Source of the DNA: Pontixanthobacter rizhaonensis
GTDB taxonomy: Bacteria; Pseudomonadota; Alphaproteobacteria; Sphingomonadales; Sphingomonadaceae
Direction of reading: 5' to 3'
DNA length: 64,000 nucleotides
NCBI RefSeq assembly: GCF_012972675.1
Contig: NZ_JABCRE010000002.1
Span: forward strand, 299,001-363,000
Position 1 is the stretch's first letter. Every line of letters starts with the position of its first letter. Below, piece by piece: positions 27,593 through 36,636 of this stretch. The notes under the pieces are model-generated. The model did no database searches. It had not been told where the DNA came from and saw only the letters and a program-made list of their open reading frames with translations. The translations under genes were made by a program, and so were the position numbers.

Positions 27593-27831
27593 CTTTCGCG
27601 CGAGCTCCATCGCCGAACCAGAATTTGCGGGATTACAAAGCTGTCCACCAAGCCGATGACGAGCAATATATAGCCAACCCATTCGGGCCAATCGAGCGTG
27701 CCAATCAGCACCAAAATTGCCAGCATAACCAAGATTGCACCCACCAGCCGCGTGCTGCTGATAATAAAGAAATGAACCTTGGCCTGTGCTTCCGCATCGG
27801 CTTGGCTGGGTAGGTTATTATTGCGGGTCAT
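27589..27831 (-). CDS. Small two-helix membrane protein, unknown function
   Basis: 80 residues with two hydrophobic segments (about 24-43 and 49-68) joined by a short turn, and a basic end (VRRWSSRER). I do not recognise a named family. ATG 27831 overlaps the HAD gene's stop by four bases, and its own stop overlaps the ATP12 start by four. This makes it a real, coupled gene rather than a chance frame. A role near ATP synthase assembly can be guessed only from the neighbour. Confidence 0.72.
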   Translation of the reverse strand: MTRNNNLPSQADAEAQAKVHFFIISSTRLVGAILVMLAILVLIGTLDWPEWVGYILLVIGLVDSFVIPQILVRRWSSRER

Positions 27832-28481
27832 AGAATAAGGTCCCCTAAATGGGCGGGAGATGTTGCCAGCGCATCCGCCCCGAAAGCCAATAATTCGCCG
27901 GGTGAGTGATACCCCCAATCGACGCCGATGGCCCGCACATTGGCCGCTGCGGCCATTTCCATATCGAAAGTGGTGTCACCGATCATTACGGCATTTTCGG
28001 GTTCTGCCATCGCATCGCCCAGCGCGGCTTCCAACATGGCCGGGTGCGGTTTGGACGGGTGCCTATCGGCCGTTTGCAGGGATATGAAGTGGTCGCTCAA
28101 ACCGTGCATAGCCAGACAGGAAAATAATCCGCGATCCGATTTTCCGGTGGCGACAGCCAATTCCCATCCAGCGGTTTTTAACCGGTCAAGCAGTGCTGCA
28201 ATCCCGTCATAGAGCGGTTCTTGCAAACGGCCTTCCATTCGGCTGGTGCGGAATGCATCCTTATAGGCGTCAACCGCGATCCGGCGTTGGTCATCGGACG
28301 CCTCTGGCGCGAGTTGATGTAAGGCTTGCGGCAGGCTCAATCCGACTATGCGGCGGATGTCGTTGCGGGGCGGTGCGATCAGCCGAGCGGTGGCAAAGGC
28401 TGTTTCCATCGCCTCGCAAATGCTGGCTTGGCCATCAACCAGCGTGCCATCGCAATCAAATATGGCGAGTTTCACGGTCAT
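27828..28481 (-). CDS. HAD-superfamily phosphatase (phosphoglycolate-phosphatase-like)
   Basis: 217 residues. HAD motif I FDCDGTLVDG (about 8-17), motif II in VATGK, motif III lysine in PSKPHP and motif IV GDTTFDMEMA, with an alpha-helical cap between. This is the Gph/PGMB-like subgroup, which dephosphorylates small metabolites such as 2-phosphoglycolate. The substrate is not certain. It is joined by 4-base overlaps to genes on both sides. Confidence 0.85.
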   Translation of the reverse strand: MTVKLAIFDCDGTLVDGQASICEAMETAFATARLIAPPRNDIRRIVGLSLPQALHQLAPEASDDQRRIAVDAYKDAFRTSRMEGRLQEPLYDGIAALLDRLKTAGWELAVATGKSDRGLFSCLAMHGLSDHFISLQTADRHPSKPHPAMLEAALGDAMAEPENAVMIGDTTFDMEMAAAANVRAIGVDWGYHSPGELLAFGADALATSPAHLGDLIL

Positions 28482-29077
28482 GGGGCTAGAGTCCGCATTA
28501 ACTGGGCGAGGGCGGGTGAGCCGCTATTTTCCAGGCCTGATGCGATATTGGCCCGATCTTCGGCAGTTGTGCCTTGATGCAGTTTCAGCGTTGGTCGCCA
28601 TGCCAGAATTTCCAGCTCGAACCCTCTGATCGCGCCGAACAGCTTGGCCCAGATATCCGCTGGCGTTTCCTGCGCGTTCCACTGATCCCCGCCGAGCCGG
28701 GTTTCGCCGCGCTCGATCAATGTGTGTAAAAGCGCTTCCAGCCCGTCATCATCCATGTGTCGGACCCGGCCTTCCAGCTCCAGAGAGATATAATCCCATG
28801 TCGGCACCGTCTTGCGATTGCTATACCAACGCGGGCTGACATAGGCGTCTGGGCCGTTGATGACAGCCAGAGCGGTGGCGCCGTCTAAATGCCGCGCAAG
28901 CGCATTGGCGCGGGCAATATGAAACTGGACCGCGCCATCCCCTGTCGAAACGAGCGGAGTATGGGCAACACGCGGGCCGTCCGGCGTGGTCAGAAACACC
29001 GTGCCAAAACCGATTTCATCAAGTAGCGTTTCCATCAAAGCGCGGTCATCGCTGCGATAGGAAGGGTTCGGGTGCAT
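28478..29077 (-). CDS. PaiB-like FMN-binding split-barrel protein
   Basis: 199 residues. The N-terminal MHPNPSYR and central YVSPRWYSNRKTVPTWDYISLELEGRV are hallmarks of the PaiB family (Bacillus PaiB, annotated as a negative regulator of sporulation and protease genes). The fold is a flavin-reductase-like split barrel. No helix-turn-helix is visible, so a direct regulatory role should not be assumed. ATG 29077 overlaps the upstream stop (TAATG), and its stop overlaps the HAD gene's start. Confidence 0.87.
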   Translation of the reverse strand: MHPNPSYRSDDRALMETLLDEIGFGTVFLTTPDGPRVAHTPLVSTGDGAVQFHIARANALARHLDGATALAVINGPDAYVSPRWYSNRKTVPTWDYISLELEGRVRHMDDDGLEALLHTLIERGETRLGGDQWNAQETPADIWAKLFGAIRGFELEILAWRPTLKLHQGTTAEDRANIASGLENSGSPALAQLMRTLAP

Positions 29078-30378
29078 TAGCCTCTCCCTCTTCCGCCGGG
29101 CCCTCTTTTGCTGGGGCCTTTGCGCGCGCCGCCGCGTTCAGGAGGCTTGCCGCCTTTTGTGCCTTTGGCGAACTTTGCGGCGGATTTCTTGCCCAGCTTC
29201 TGTTTCGGGCCATCGCCAAGCCCGCGGCCACGCCTTTCCCCTCGTGCTTCTTTGCGGATTTGTTTGGAATGCTGTTTCGCCGCTTTTTTCTGGAGCGCTT
29301 TGGGCATCGGGCCGCGATCCTGCTCTGGCATCGCGTCGCTGTCATTCTCGTCAAAGCCGAGCTGTTCCATGCTGCCCGCAAAATGCTCTGGCAATTCGGC
29401 AGTTGCATCCAGCGGCACACCATCGGGATGCTCGATAATCAGGCGCCGCGCGTGCAGGTGCATTTTACGGCTGATACTGCCGGTTAGGAATGCGTCTTGC
29501 CCGCCATATTTGCCGTCACCCACAATCGGGTGGCCAATGGCCGCCATATGGACGCGGAGCTGGTGGGTCCGGCCTGTAAAAGGCTGCAATTCGACCCATG
29601 CGGCACGGTTTCCGGCGCGGTCGACAACCCGGTATTTGGTCTTGGCGGTCTGGCCGTCTTTCTCATCGACATGCATTTTCTCGCCGCCAGTGCCGGGTTG
29701 TTTGGCAAGCTTGGCTTCGATGATGCCGTCATGCACTTCGGGTACGCCAACAACCAGCGCCCAATAGACTTTCTTGGCCGAGCGGCCGGAGAAATGCTTT
29801 GAGAAAAACGCGGCGCTGCCCGGTGTGCGGGCGGTCAGCAAAACGCCGCTGGTGTCTTTATCCAGCCGGTGAACAAGGCGAGGGCGGGGCGATTTCTCAT
29901 CCGCAAAGGCATCCAGCAACCGGTCAACATGGTCCCGCGTGCCGGTTCCGCCTTGCGTGGCAAGACCCGGCGGCTTGTTGAGGACAATCGCGGCTTTATC
30001 TTGCGTGATCAGCATCCGCTCTGCGCGGTCAATATCTTCGTCCGACAGTTCTTCCCGCTTGCGCGGCCCGCGCGCTGCGGTCTCACCGCCGGGCGGTACG
30101 CGCAGCACTTGCCCGGCCATCAGGCGGTCTTCGGGTTTAACCCGCTTGCCATCCAGACGAATCTGGCCGGTCCGCGCCCACCGGCTGACCATGGCAAAGC
30201 CGATTTGCGGCAGATTGCGTTTGAACCAGCGGTCCATCCGGATGTCATTATCATCGGGGCCCACGGTAAATTGCCGGACATTGTCGGATGATTTACCCGC
30301 GTCCCACGGATTTGCACCAGAGCCCTCTTTCGGGCCTTCCTTCGGCTCTCCGGAAATGTTTTTTTTGCCCGCGCTCAT
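29077..30378 (-). CDS. RluA-family 23S rRNA pseudouridine synthase with long basic tail
   Basis: 433 residues. An S4-like RNA-binding part (about 50-105, MDRWFKRNLPQIGFAMVSRW) is followed by the RluA catalytic motif HRLDKDTSG carrying the catalytic aspartate. The domain ends near residue 330. A Lys/Arg/Gly-rich tail of about 100 residues (KKAAKQHSKQIRKEARG to GGRGRG) follows, probably disordered and RNA-binding. It is most like RluC, which modifies 23S rRNA, but the exact uridines cannot be told. ATG 30378 overlaps the crcB stop. Confidence 0.88.
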   Translation of the reverse strand: MSAGKKNISGEPKEGPKEGSGANPWDAGKSSDNVRQFTVGPDDNDIRMDRWFKRNLPQIGFAMVSRWARTGQIRLDGKRVKPEDRLMAGQVLRVPPGGETAARGPRKREELSDEDIDRAERMLITQDKAAIVLNKPPGLATQGGTGTRDHVDRLLDAFADEKSPRPRLVHRLDKDTSGVLLTARTPGSAAFFSKHFSGRSAKKVYWALVVGVPEVHDGIIEAKLAKQPGTGGEKMHVDEKDGQTAKTKYRVVDRAGNRAAWVELQPFTGRTHQLRVHMAAIGHPIVGDGKYGGQDAFLTGSISRKMHLHARRLIIEHPDGVPLDATAELPEHFAGSMEQLGFDENDSDAMPEQDRGPMPKALQKKAAKQHSKQIRKEARGERRGRGLGDGPKQKLGKKSAAKFAKGTKGGKPPERGGARKGPSKRGPGGRGRG

Positions 30379-30788
30379 GCTGCCAGCCTCATAATAATCA
30401 ATCCGATATATAGCCCGGTCAGGCCCGCCAGCAGAGATACTGCGGCATAGGTGAAGGACAGCCCCCATTGGCCGCGTTCAATCAGCAGCATCAATTCCAG
30501 GCTGAAACTAGAAAATGTGGTGAACCCGCCCAGCAGGCCCACGCCGATCAGCAGCCGCCATTGCTCGTCATTCTGGTCCCCGCCATGCTTGGCCAGCCAG
30601 CCCGCCAGCATACCCATCAGCAGGCTGCCGATCACATTGACGCTAAGGGTGGCCCACGGAAATGTCATGACTGCCTTTGGCCCCAGCCAATGGGTCAATC
30701 CGCGCCCGATTTGGTATCGCAGCACAGCGCCCGCAGCACCGCCCAATGCAACATTGAGCGTGGCGGCCAGTGGTGAAATGGAAGACAT
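30375..30788 (-). CDS. crcB: Fluoride exporter CrcB/Fluc
   Basis: 137 residues with four hydrophobic segments. The Fluc signature GGFTTFSSFSLE, whose phenylalanines line the fluoride pathway, is present, as is an asparagine-containing first half (LSVNVIGSLLMG). It is a dual-topology inner-membrane fluoride channel, and the first gene of the six-gene unit. I looked for a fluoride riboswitch ahead of it and found none that I could align. The ribosome-binding site is AAGGGGC. Confidence 0.93.
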   Translation of the reverse strand: MSSISPLAATLNVALGGAAGAVLRYQIGRGLTHWLGPKAVMTFPWATLSVNVIGSLLMGMLAGWLAKHGGDQNDEQWRLLIGVGLLGGFTTFSSFSLELMLLIERGQWGLSFTYAAVSLLAGLTGLYIGLIIMRLAA

Positions 30789-31008
30789 GATCAGCCCCTT
30801 AGCCCCGAACCGGGATGAGGGCTAGCACCTTCGGCGGCGGGTAGGCTGGCATTTTGGGCGTTCGCTCTTGCCAAAACACCCAAGTTTCGTTAATTGCGCC
30901 TGTGTTCGAGCCGATCCGTCGCGGATTCGGCCATTTTTCGTTGAGTTTTATAGGGCTGGCCTGCTCTTTTGCGGGACCGATTCCCTTTGTTTGAAGGTTT
31001 TAGAATTT
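30789..31008. other. Divergent intergenic region crcB/rpsU with hairpin
   Basis: 220 bases holding promoters for crcB (minus) and rpsU (plus). A hairpin GCCGATCCG (30910-30918) with CGGATTCGGC (30922-30931), one bulged base, is followed by ATTTTT. This looks like a weak terminator or leader structure about 80 bases before rpsU. No tRNA or additional gene is seen. Confidence 0.45.
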
Positions 31009-31209
31009 ATGCAAATCATGGTTCGCGATAATAATGTTGATCAAGCCCTCCGCGCGCTCAAGAAGAAGCTGCAGCGTGAAGGCGTATATCGCGAAATGAA
31101 ATTGCGTCGTCACTATGAAAAGCCAAGCGAAAAGCGCGCCCGTGAAAAGGCAGCAGCTGTTCGCCGCGCCCGTAAGATGGACCGTAAGCGTATGGAACGC
31201 GACGGCTAA
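31009..31209 (+). CDS. rpsU: 30S ribosomal protein S21
   Basis: 66 residues, short and very basic: [19 protein letters not shown] at the start and [10 protein letters not shown] near the end. S21 joins the 30S platform and helps initiation with Shine-Dalgarno pairing. ATG 31009 gives the usual MQI start; ATG 31018 is three codons later. It stands alone with a strong terminator downstream. Confidence 0.96.
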   Translation: MQIMVRDNNVDQALRALKKKLQREGVYREMKLRRHYEKPSEKRAREKAAAVRRARKMDRKRMERDG

Positions 31210-31294
31210 TTTCCGGCCCGTATTTGTTACAGGTTGGAAATTCATAGCTTGCTGACACCAAAGAGCTTGAACCAGTCTTTGGGATAAGCCATCA

Positions 31295-31322
31295 GGGCGC
31301 GGACAGTCTCCGCGCCCTTTTT
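31295..31322 (+). terminator. Rho-independent terminator after rpsU
   Basis: Perfect 9-base stem GGGCGCGGA (31295-31303) with TCCGCGCCC (31309-31317), loop CAGTC, followed by TTTTT (31318-31322). Confidence 0.9.
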
Positions 31323-31356
31323 GTTGGAAAATGCGCATTTAGATCAGGATAAATTG

Positions 31357-31938
31357 ATGACCGAAGTCACCCGCGTACCGATTAAACCAGTGACCAAAGG
31401 CTCGCTGACCAAATTATGGCTCGGCATTATTGTCGCGATTGCGATCGGGGCCGGCATCGCTTGGGCCGCAATTCCGAAAGGTGTTTCGCTGGAAACATTG
31501 GTGGAGGGCACAGGCCCGACGCCGAGCGAGGGCGACGTTGTTTTCATCAATTACGTCGGCAAGCTGACCGACGGCACGGTGTTTGACGAATCGCAAGATC
31601 CGCCAATCCCGCCAGGCATCTTCCCTAAAGGCAACCCATTCCCCATTCAGGAAGGCGCAGCGATTGATGGCTTCCTTGAAGGTTTGCGGCAAGTGCAGAA
31701 GGGCGGCAAATATGTCCTCGAGATCCCGGCTGAGAAAGCCTATGGTGCCAATCCGCCAGAAGGCGCTCCTATTCCGCCAAATGCTGATTTGATCTTTGAA
31801 ATCGAGGTCACAGAATTTATGGCGGAACAGGATTTCCAGACCCGCTTGGGCGCGCTGCAACAGATGATGCAGCAGCAACAGGGCGGTGAAGGCGGCCCCG
31901 GCGGACCAGCTGGTCCGGGCGCGCCACCGGCACAATAA
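31357..31938 (+). CDS. Membrane-anchored FKBP-type peptidyl-prolyl isomerase
   Basis: 193 residues. An N-terminal membrane helix (about 22-38, LWLGIIVAIAIGAGIAWA) is followed by an FKBP domain (about 55-155; VFINYVGKLTDGTVFDES, then VLEIPAEKAYGANPPEG). A Gln/Gly/Pro-rich tail (about 168-193) ends the protein. It would assist folding on the periplasmic face or at the membrane. ATG 31357 has AGGA eight bases before it. It precedes gatC by 60 bases, with a weak hairpin between. Confidence 0.9.
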   Translation: MTEVTRVPIKPVTKGSLTKLWLGIIVAIAIGAGIAWAAIPKGVSLETLVEGTGPTPSEGDVVFINYVGKLTDGTVFDESQDPPIPPGIFPKGNPFPIQEGAAIDGFLEGLRQVQKGGKYVLEIPAEKAYGANPPEGAPIPPNADLIFEIEVTEFMAEQDFQTRLGALQQMMQQQQGGEGGPGGPAGPGAPPAQ

Positions 31939-31946
31939 TTGAATAG

Positions 31947-31971
31947 GGCCGCTGCACCAGTGGCGGCCTTT
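31947..31971 (+). terminator. Weak hairpin between FKBP gene and gatC
   Basis: Stem GGCCGC (31947-31952) with GCGGCC (31963-31968), then TTT. It is too short a T-run for a firm call and may only attenuate read-through into gatC. Confidence 0.4.
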
Positions 31972-31998
31972 CGAACCATCCAATAAAGGGCAAGGCTT

Positions 31999-32301
31999 AT
32001 GTCCGTCGATAAAACCAACGTCGCGAAAATCGCTTCGCTGGCCCGCATCAAAATGGATGATGCGGAGCTGGAACGTATGGTGCCAGAACTCAATCAAATC
32101 CTCGGCTGGGTTGACCAGTTGAGCGAGGTTGATTGCAGCAATGTGGAACCGATGACCGCCGTCATTCCTAACGCATTGCGCTTGCGTGCAGATGTAGTGA
32201 ATGCCGATCCGAAAACCGGCGGTGATCGCCGTGATGATATCCTCGCCAATGCGCCTGCTGCTGAACACGGCTTCTTTGGCGTGCCGAAGGTGATCGAATG
32301 A
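31999..32301 (+). CDS. gatC: Asp/Glu-tRNA amidotransferase subunit C
   Basis: 100 residues: the family pattern [18 protein letters not shown] and [16 protein letters not shown] is complete. GatC wraps around GatA and GatB and stabilises the amidotransferase that makes Gln-tRNA-Gln and/or Asn-tRNA-Asn from mischarged precursors. It is separated from gatA by 142 bases that hold a genomic repeat, unlike the tight spacing elsewhere in this cluster. Confidence 0.94.
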   Translation: MSVDKTNVAKIASLARIKMDDAELERMVPELNQILGWVDQLSEVDCSNVEPMTAVIPNALRLRADVVNADPKTGGDRRDDILANAPAAEHGFFGVPKVIE

Positions 32302-32308
32302 GAATTGC

Positions 32309-32443
32309 ATTTTCATTCGATCATCCTGAACAGCTGCGCAGCAGCGCGTGTTTCAGGATCCAGAAACAAGGACTCTGCATGATCGCCGCGAAAACTGAGC
32401 CGATGGAAAAATGGGCCCTGAAACAAGTTCAGGGTGACGAGAT
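32309..32443. repeat. Sphingomonad-type palindromic intergenic repeat between gatC and gatA
   Basis: Two inverted repeats: ATCCTGAA (32323-32330) with TTCAGGAT (32352-32359), and CCCTGAAACAAGTTCAGGG (32416-32434). Read on the minus strand the segment encodes VTLNLFQGP and DPETRA-type peptides, strings that I recognise as by-products of dispersed repeats in Sphingomonadales genomes. It has no coding function. It may fold in the transcript and separates gatC from gatA; the gatA start lies nine bases after the second palindrome. Confidence 0.65.
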
Positions 32444-33928
32444 ATGACCAACCTAACCGATCTTGGCGTCGCAGCCATCCGCAATGGCGTTGCAAATGGC
32501 GATTTCACCGCACGCGAAGTGGCGGAGGCGTTCAACGCCAATGTCGCTGCCGCAAAAGAACTCAACGCCTTTATCGTCACCACGCCGGAGAAGGCTCTGG
32601 AGGCGGCGGATGCTGTCGATGCCGACCGCGCGGCTGGCAAGGAATTGGGCAGCATGGCGGGCGTGCCGATTGGCATGAAGGATCTGTTCGCCACCAAAGG
32701 CGTGCAGACCACTGCCGCGAGCCACATTCTCGAAGGCTTTACGCCTGAATATGAAAGCACCGTGTCGAGCAACCTTTGGGCCGCTGGCGCGGGGATGCTG
32801 GGCAAGCTGAACCTTGACCAGTTCGCGATGGGTAGTTCCAACGAGACGTCCTATTTCGGCAATGTCACTTCGCCGTGGCGCCGCCCTGATGGGGCAAACA
32901 CTCCGATGAGTCCGGGTGGTTCTTCGGGTGGCAGCTCAACCGCAGTATCTGCGCGCCTCGCGCCTGCGGCGACAGGTACCGATACTGGCGGGTCGATCCG
33001 CCAGCCTGCGGCCTTTACTGGCATTACAGGTATTAAGCCGACCTATGGCCGGTGCAGCCGTTGGGGCGTGGTGGCGTTTGCTTCCAGCCTCGATCAGGCT
33101 GGCCCGATGGCGCATGATGTGCGCGATTGCGCGATTATGCTCGGCGCGATGGCAGGGTTTGATCCCAAGGATGCGACCAGCCTCGATCTGCCCGTTCCCG
33201 ATTGGGAAGCGGCGCTGAATTCGGACCTTAAGGGTAAGAAAGTCGGCATTCCGCGTGAATACCGGATGGACGGCACCGATCCTGAAATCCTGCAAAGCTG
33301 GGATAACGGGATTGCGTGGCTGAAAGATGCGGGCGCGGAAGTGGTCGATATCAGCCTGCCGCATACCAAATATGCGCTGCCTGCTTACTACATCATTGCC
33401 CCGGCGGAAGCCTCAAGCAATCTCGCGCGCTATGACGGTGTGCGGTACGGTTTGCGCGATCTGCCAGAGGGTGCCGGTTTGCAGGATATGTACGCTGCGA
33501 CCCGAGCAGAAGGCTTTGGGGATGAGGTCAAACGCCGCATCCTGATCGGCACTTATGTGCTCAGCGCGGGCTTCTACGATGCCTATTACACACAGGCGCA
33601 GAAAATCCGCACATTGGTTGCGCAGGATTTCGAGAATGCATTCAAAGAGTGCGATGTGATCCTCGCGCCGACTACGCCAACTGCCAGCTTCGGTCTTGGC
33701 GAGAAGTCGGCCGATCCGCTGGGCATGTATCTCAACGACGTGTTTGCGGTGCCCGCCTCGCTTGCCGGACTTCCTGCGATGTCAGTGCCATGCGGTGTGA
33801 ATTCGGAAGGTCTGCCACTGGGCCTGCAAATCGTCGGCAAAGCCTTTGACGAGCAAGGCGTAATGAACGCTGGCCTCGCGATTGAAGAGCGTGCCGGGTT
33901 CACCGCGAAGCCGGAGAAGTGGTGGTGA
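32444..33928 (+). CDS. gatA: Asp/Glu-tRNA amidotransferase subunit A
   Basis: 494 residues, amidase-signature family. The Lys-Ser-Ser triad fits K79 (GMKDLF), S160 (in [10 protein letters not shown]) and S184 ([10 protein letters not shown]), with the 24-residue spacing between the serines seen in GatA. It hydrolyses glutamine to supply ammonia for the GatB site. Its stop TGA overlaps a GTG start of the unknown membrane gene. In most genomes gatB would follow directly. Confidence 0.96.
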   Translation: MTNLTDLGVAAIRNGVANGDFTAREVAEAFNANVAAAKELNAFIVTTPEKALEAADAVDADRAAGKELGSMAGVPIGMKDLFATKGVQTTAASHILEGFTPEYESTVSSNLWAAGAGMLGKLNLDQFAMGSSNETSYFGNVTSPWRRPDGANTPMSPGGSSGGSSTAVSARLAPAATGTDTGGSIRQPAAFTGITGIKPTYGRCSRWGVVAFASSLDQAGPMAHDVRDCAIMLGAMAGFDPKDATSLDLPVPDWEAALNSDLKGKKVGIPREYRMDGTDPEILQSWDNGIAWLKDAGAEVVDISLPHTKYALPAYYIIAPAEASSNLARYDGVRYGLRDLPEGAGLQDMYAATRAEGFGDEVKRRILIGTYVLSAGFYDAYYTQAQKIRTLVAQDFENAFKECDVILAPTTPTASFGLGEKSADPLGMYLNDVFAVPASLAGLPAMSVPCGVNSEGLPLGLQIVGKAFDEQGVMNAGLAIEERAGFTAKPEKWW

Positions 33929-34578
33929 CAGATGAGAAATATTTTCTAGAATCTGAATTGCAATCTGCTTGGCTCAGGGATGGGAAGTTTTCTCGAAGCT
34001 TGTTTTTAGCTCAAAATCAGCATGGATTGAGTGTTTGGGACGACGCTGCCAACGTAGTATTTGGCGCAATGTTAAGCGCCTATTTTGGATTTAAGATCGT
34101 AAACCTTGAACCGGTTTTTGGAAACGGGGTGTTATTACTGTTAGTCTGCATCTCTCATACTGCATTTCTTTCATCTATGATCTTTATCCGTCAGATGAGA
34201 TCATTGGAGAATACGAATGTTCCAGGCACAGATTTGAATGCATCGGATTTTGGAATTAGATCAACCAATATTGTCCGTTTGATGTATTTCGTCCCAGTAA
34301 TATCTTTGCTCTTAGCTGGATTTTTTTGGAACTCACTATTTAGCGAATACATGCTGTATACATTTATAGTCGTAGGCTGGTTGTGTTCTACGTTGTTGCT
34401 CCGTTTCTTCGTCGCTCAAGGATCGAAGTTTTGGGAAAAGCAGTTCGCTACAATGCACCGGATGGGCCGCACACCGCATAATCTTGGCACGGGTTTGCCA
34501 GTTGATGGTACTCCGCCAGCGCGTGTACCTGATGGGGTTCTGGAAGAAGCTTTCAAGAAATCGGACAAAACAAAATGA
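33925..34578 (+). CDS. Unknown four-helix membrane protein between gatA and gatB
   Basis: 217 residues with about four hydrophobic segments (near 40-60, 68-90, 115-135 and 140-162) and a soluble C-terminal tail (about 170-217, [17 protein letters not shown]). I recognise no family. The DNA is visibly richer in A and T than gatA and gatB, suggesting recent arrival. Yet it is joined by GTGA overlap to gatA and ATGA overlap to gatB, so the three are translationally coupled. GTG codons also occur at 33919 and 33922; I chose 33925 for the four-base overlap. Confidence 0.7.
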   Translation: MTDEKYFLESELQSAWLRDGKFSRSLFLAQNQHGLSVWDDAANVVFGAMLSAYFGFKIVNLEPVFGNGVLLLLVCISHTAFLSSMIFIRQMRSLENTNVPGTDLNASDFGIRSTNIVRLMYFVPVISLLLAGFFWNSLFSEYMLYTFIVVGWLCSTLLLRFFVAQGSKFWEKQFATMHRMGRTPHNLGTGLPVDGTPPARVPDGVLEEAFKKSDKTK

Positions 34579-36074
34579 GTAACTACCGCATCCAAGGCGC
34601 AACGGGCGAGTGGGAGGTCGTGATCGGCCTTGAGGTCCATGCGCAGATCACTTCGGCGTCCAAGCTGTTCAGCGGCGCGGATACGACTTTTGGCGCGGAG
34701 CCGAATACGCAGGTATCGCTGATCGACGCCGCGATGCCCGGAATGCTGCCTGTGCCCAACGCCGAATGCATCCGCCAAGCGGTACGGACCGGCATGGCGA
34801 TCGAAGCCGAGATAAACACATATTCGCGGTTCGACCGGAAGAACTACTTCTACGCCGATTTGCCGCAGGGCTATCAAATCTCCCAGCTCTATCACCCCAT
34901 TGTGGGCGAGGGTCAGCTTTTGATCGAGAAGGACGAGAAGGCGGGTATCCCAGAGGACAAGATCATCGGGATCGAGCGTATTCACGTTGAGCAAGATGCG
35001 GGTAAGCTGATGCATGACCAGCACCCGACCATGTCTTATGTCGATCTCAACCGCTGCGGCGTCGCGCTGATGGAGATTGTGTCCAAGCCTGACATGACCT
35101 CGCCCGCAGAAGCCGGTGCCTATGTGCGCAAGCTGCGTTCGATCCTGCGCTATGTCGGGTCGTGTGACGGCAATATGGAGCAAGGCTCCATGCGTGCGGA
35201 CGTCAACGTATCGGTCCGCAAAGTCGGCTCGACCGAACTAGGCACGCGCACAGAGACGAAGAACGTCAACTCGGTCCGTTTTGTGATGGCAGTGATCGAA
35301 AGCGAAGTGCGCCGTCAGGTCGATCTGATCGAAGATGGCGGCGAGGTTGTTCAGGAAACCCGCCTGTATGATCCGGACAAGAATGAAACACGCTCCATGC
35401 GCAGCAAAGAAGACGCGCATGATTACCGCTATTTCCCCGATCCCGATTTGCTGCCGGTGAATCTGGAGGATTCCTTCCTGGCGGAATGCCGCGCGAGCCT
35501 GCCCGAATTGCCCGATGCCAAGCGCACCCGCTATATCGAGGAGCTGGGCCTGAGCGAATATAATGCAGCGGTGCTGACGGTGGAGGTGGAAACCTTCGCG
35601 AGGTTTGAAACGCTGCTGGGCATTACTGCCAAGCATTTGGGGAAGCCCGAAAGTGAAATCGCCACCACGGTTGCCAACTGGTCCATGTCCACCGCGCCGG
35701 GCGTGGTGAAATCGCTCGGTGATGAGGCCAACCTCGAATACGCCACTGCCGAAGCGCAAGCGGCCATTCTCGGTATGCAGGGCGCGGGCGATATCTCCGG
35801 CAGTCAGGCCAAGGAAATTTACGAGATTGTCCTGAAAACCGGCCGTGAGCCCGCTGAAATTGCCGAGACGGAAGGGCTGAAACAGCTATCCGATACAGGC
35901 GCGATTGAGACGGAAATCGACAAGATCCTCGAAGCCAATCAGGACAAGGTCGAACAATATAAGGCCGGTAAGGACAAGCTGTTCGGCTTCTTCGTCGGTC
36001 AAACGATGAAGGCGATGCAGGGCAAGGCGAACCCGCAAGTGGTCAACGAATTGCTGAAAGGCAAATTGGGCTGA
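34575..36074 (+). CDS. gatB: Asp/Glu-tRNA amidotransferase subunit B
   Basis: 499 residues. N-terminal [15 protein letters not shown], then the kinase-like core with [19 protein letters not shown], a metal- and ATP-site region typical of GatB. The C-terminal helical and YqeY-like domains end [17 protein letters not shown]. GatB phosphorylates the misacylated tRNA and transfers ammonia delivered from GatA. Its ATG overlaps the unknown membrane gene by four bases. The trmL reading frame begins at or just before its stop. Confidence 0.96.
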   Translation: MSNYRIQGATGEWEVVIGLEVHAQITSASKLFSGADTTFGAEPNTQVSLIDAAMPGMLPVPNAECIRQAVRTGMAIEAEINTYSRFDRKNYFYADLPQGYQISQLYHPIVGEGQLLIEKDEKAGIPEDKIIGIERIHVEQDAGKLMHDQHPTMSYVDLNRCGVALMEIVSKPDMTSPAEAGAYVRKLRSILRYVGSCDGNMEQGSMRADVNVSVRKVGSTELGTRTETKNVNSVRFVMAVIESEVRRQVDLIEDGGEVVQETRLYDPDKNETRSMRSKEDAHDYRYFPDPDLLPVNLEDSFLAECRASLPELPDAKRTRYIEELGLSEYNAAVLTVEVETFARFETLLGITAKHLGKPESEIATTVANWSMSTAPGVVKSLGDEANLEYATAEAQAAILGMQGAGDISGSQAKEIYEIVLKTGREPAEIAETEGLKQLSDTGAIETEIDKILEANQDKVEQYKAGKDKLFGFFVGQTMKAMQGKANPQVVNELLKGKLG

Positions 36075-36526
36075 CGTCTATAGTTCTCGTCGAGCCGGAA
36101 ATCCCCGGCAATACGGGCGCAATCGGGCGCACCTGCGTGGCACTGGATATGGAGCTGATCCTGATCCATCCGCTCGGCTTTGATATTTCGGACAAGCGCG
36201 TGAAGCGGTCAGGTCTCGATTATTGGCGGCATATCCGGCTGGTGGAATTTGCCAGCTGGGATGCGTTTATTGGCGAGCGTGCTCCGCGCGTGGACCAGAT
36301 GTTCCTGTTTGAAGAATATGCCCCGCGCAGCTTTTACGAGCCGGACTATCCCGCCGATGCCTATCTGGTGTTCGGGCAGGAAACCAAAGGGCTGCCATCC
36401 GGCATTGTGGAGGCGCATAGAGATCAGTTGGTTAAGCTGCCGATGCGGTCCGACAAAGTCCGCTCGCTCAATTTGGCGAATACTGTCACCGCGGCCGCAT
36501 ATCAGGCGTTGCAAGGGCGCTTCTGA
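36071..36526 (+). CDS. trmL: tRNA (cytidine/uridine-34-2'-O)-methyltransferase TrmL, unusual start
   Basis: About 151 residues, a SPOUT (trefoil-knot) methyltransferase. The conserved N-terminal strand [19 protein letters not shown] is encoded from 36080. The knot region [11 protein letters not shown] and [18 protein letters not shown] are intact. No ATG, GTG or TTG precedes the conserved strand in frame; the first GTG (36137) would delete it. The only near-cognate start at the right place is CTG 36071, overlapping the gatB stop (CTGA). TrmL methylates the wobble ribose of leucine tRNAs. The function is clear; the start is inferred. Confidence 0.85.
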   Translation: MTSIVLVEPEIPGNTGAIGRTCVALDMELILIHPLGFDISDKRVKRSGLDYWRHIRLVEFASWDAFIGERAPRVDQMFLFEEYAPRSFYEPDYPADAYLVFGQETKGLPSGIVEAHRDQLVKLPMRSDKVRSLNLANTVTAAAYQALQGRF

Positions 36527-36636
36527 ATCCCCTTTTGGGACGATTTCAGCGATCGAGATTCATTTTACATTTCGGTCATTTGCAATTCACGTGGCAGGCG
36601 GTAACTTCCTATTAACTACGAAATTGGGGGGATCGC

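Noticed and set aside
30789-30860. Fluoride riboswitch ahead of crcB
   Set aside because: The expected conserved pseudoknot sequences are not recognisable; only a ribosome-binding site and a GC-rich stem are seen.
32353-32841. Minus-strand frame translating part of the gatC-gatA gap
   Set aside because: It starts inside gatA antisense and ends in the palindromic repeat; the NLFQGP-type peptides are products of the repeat, not a gene.
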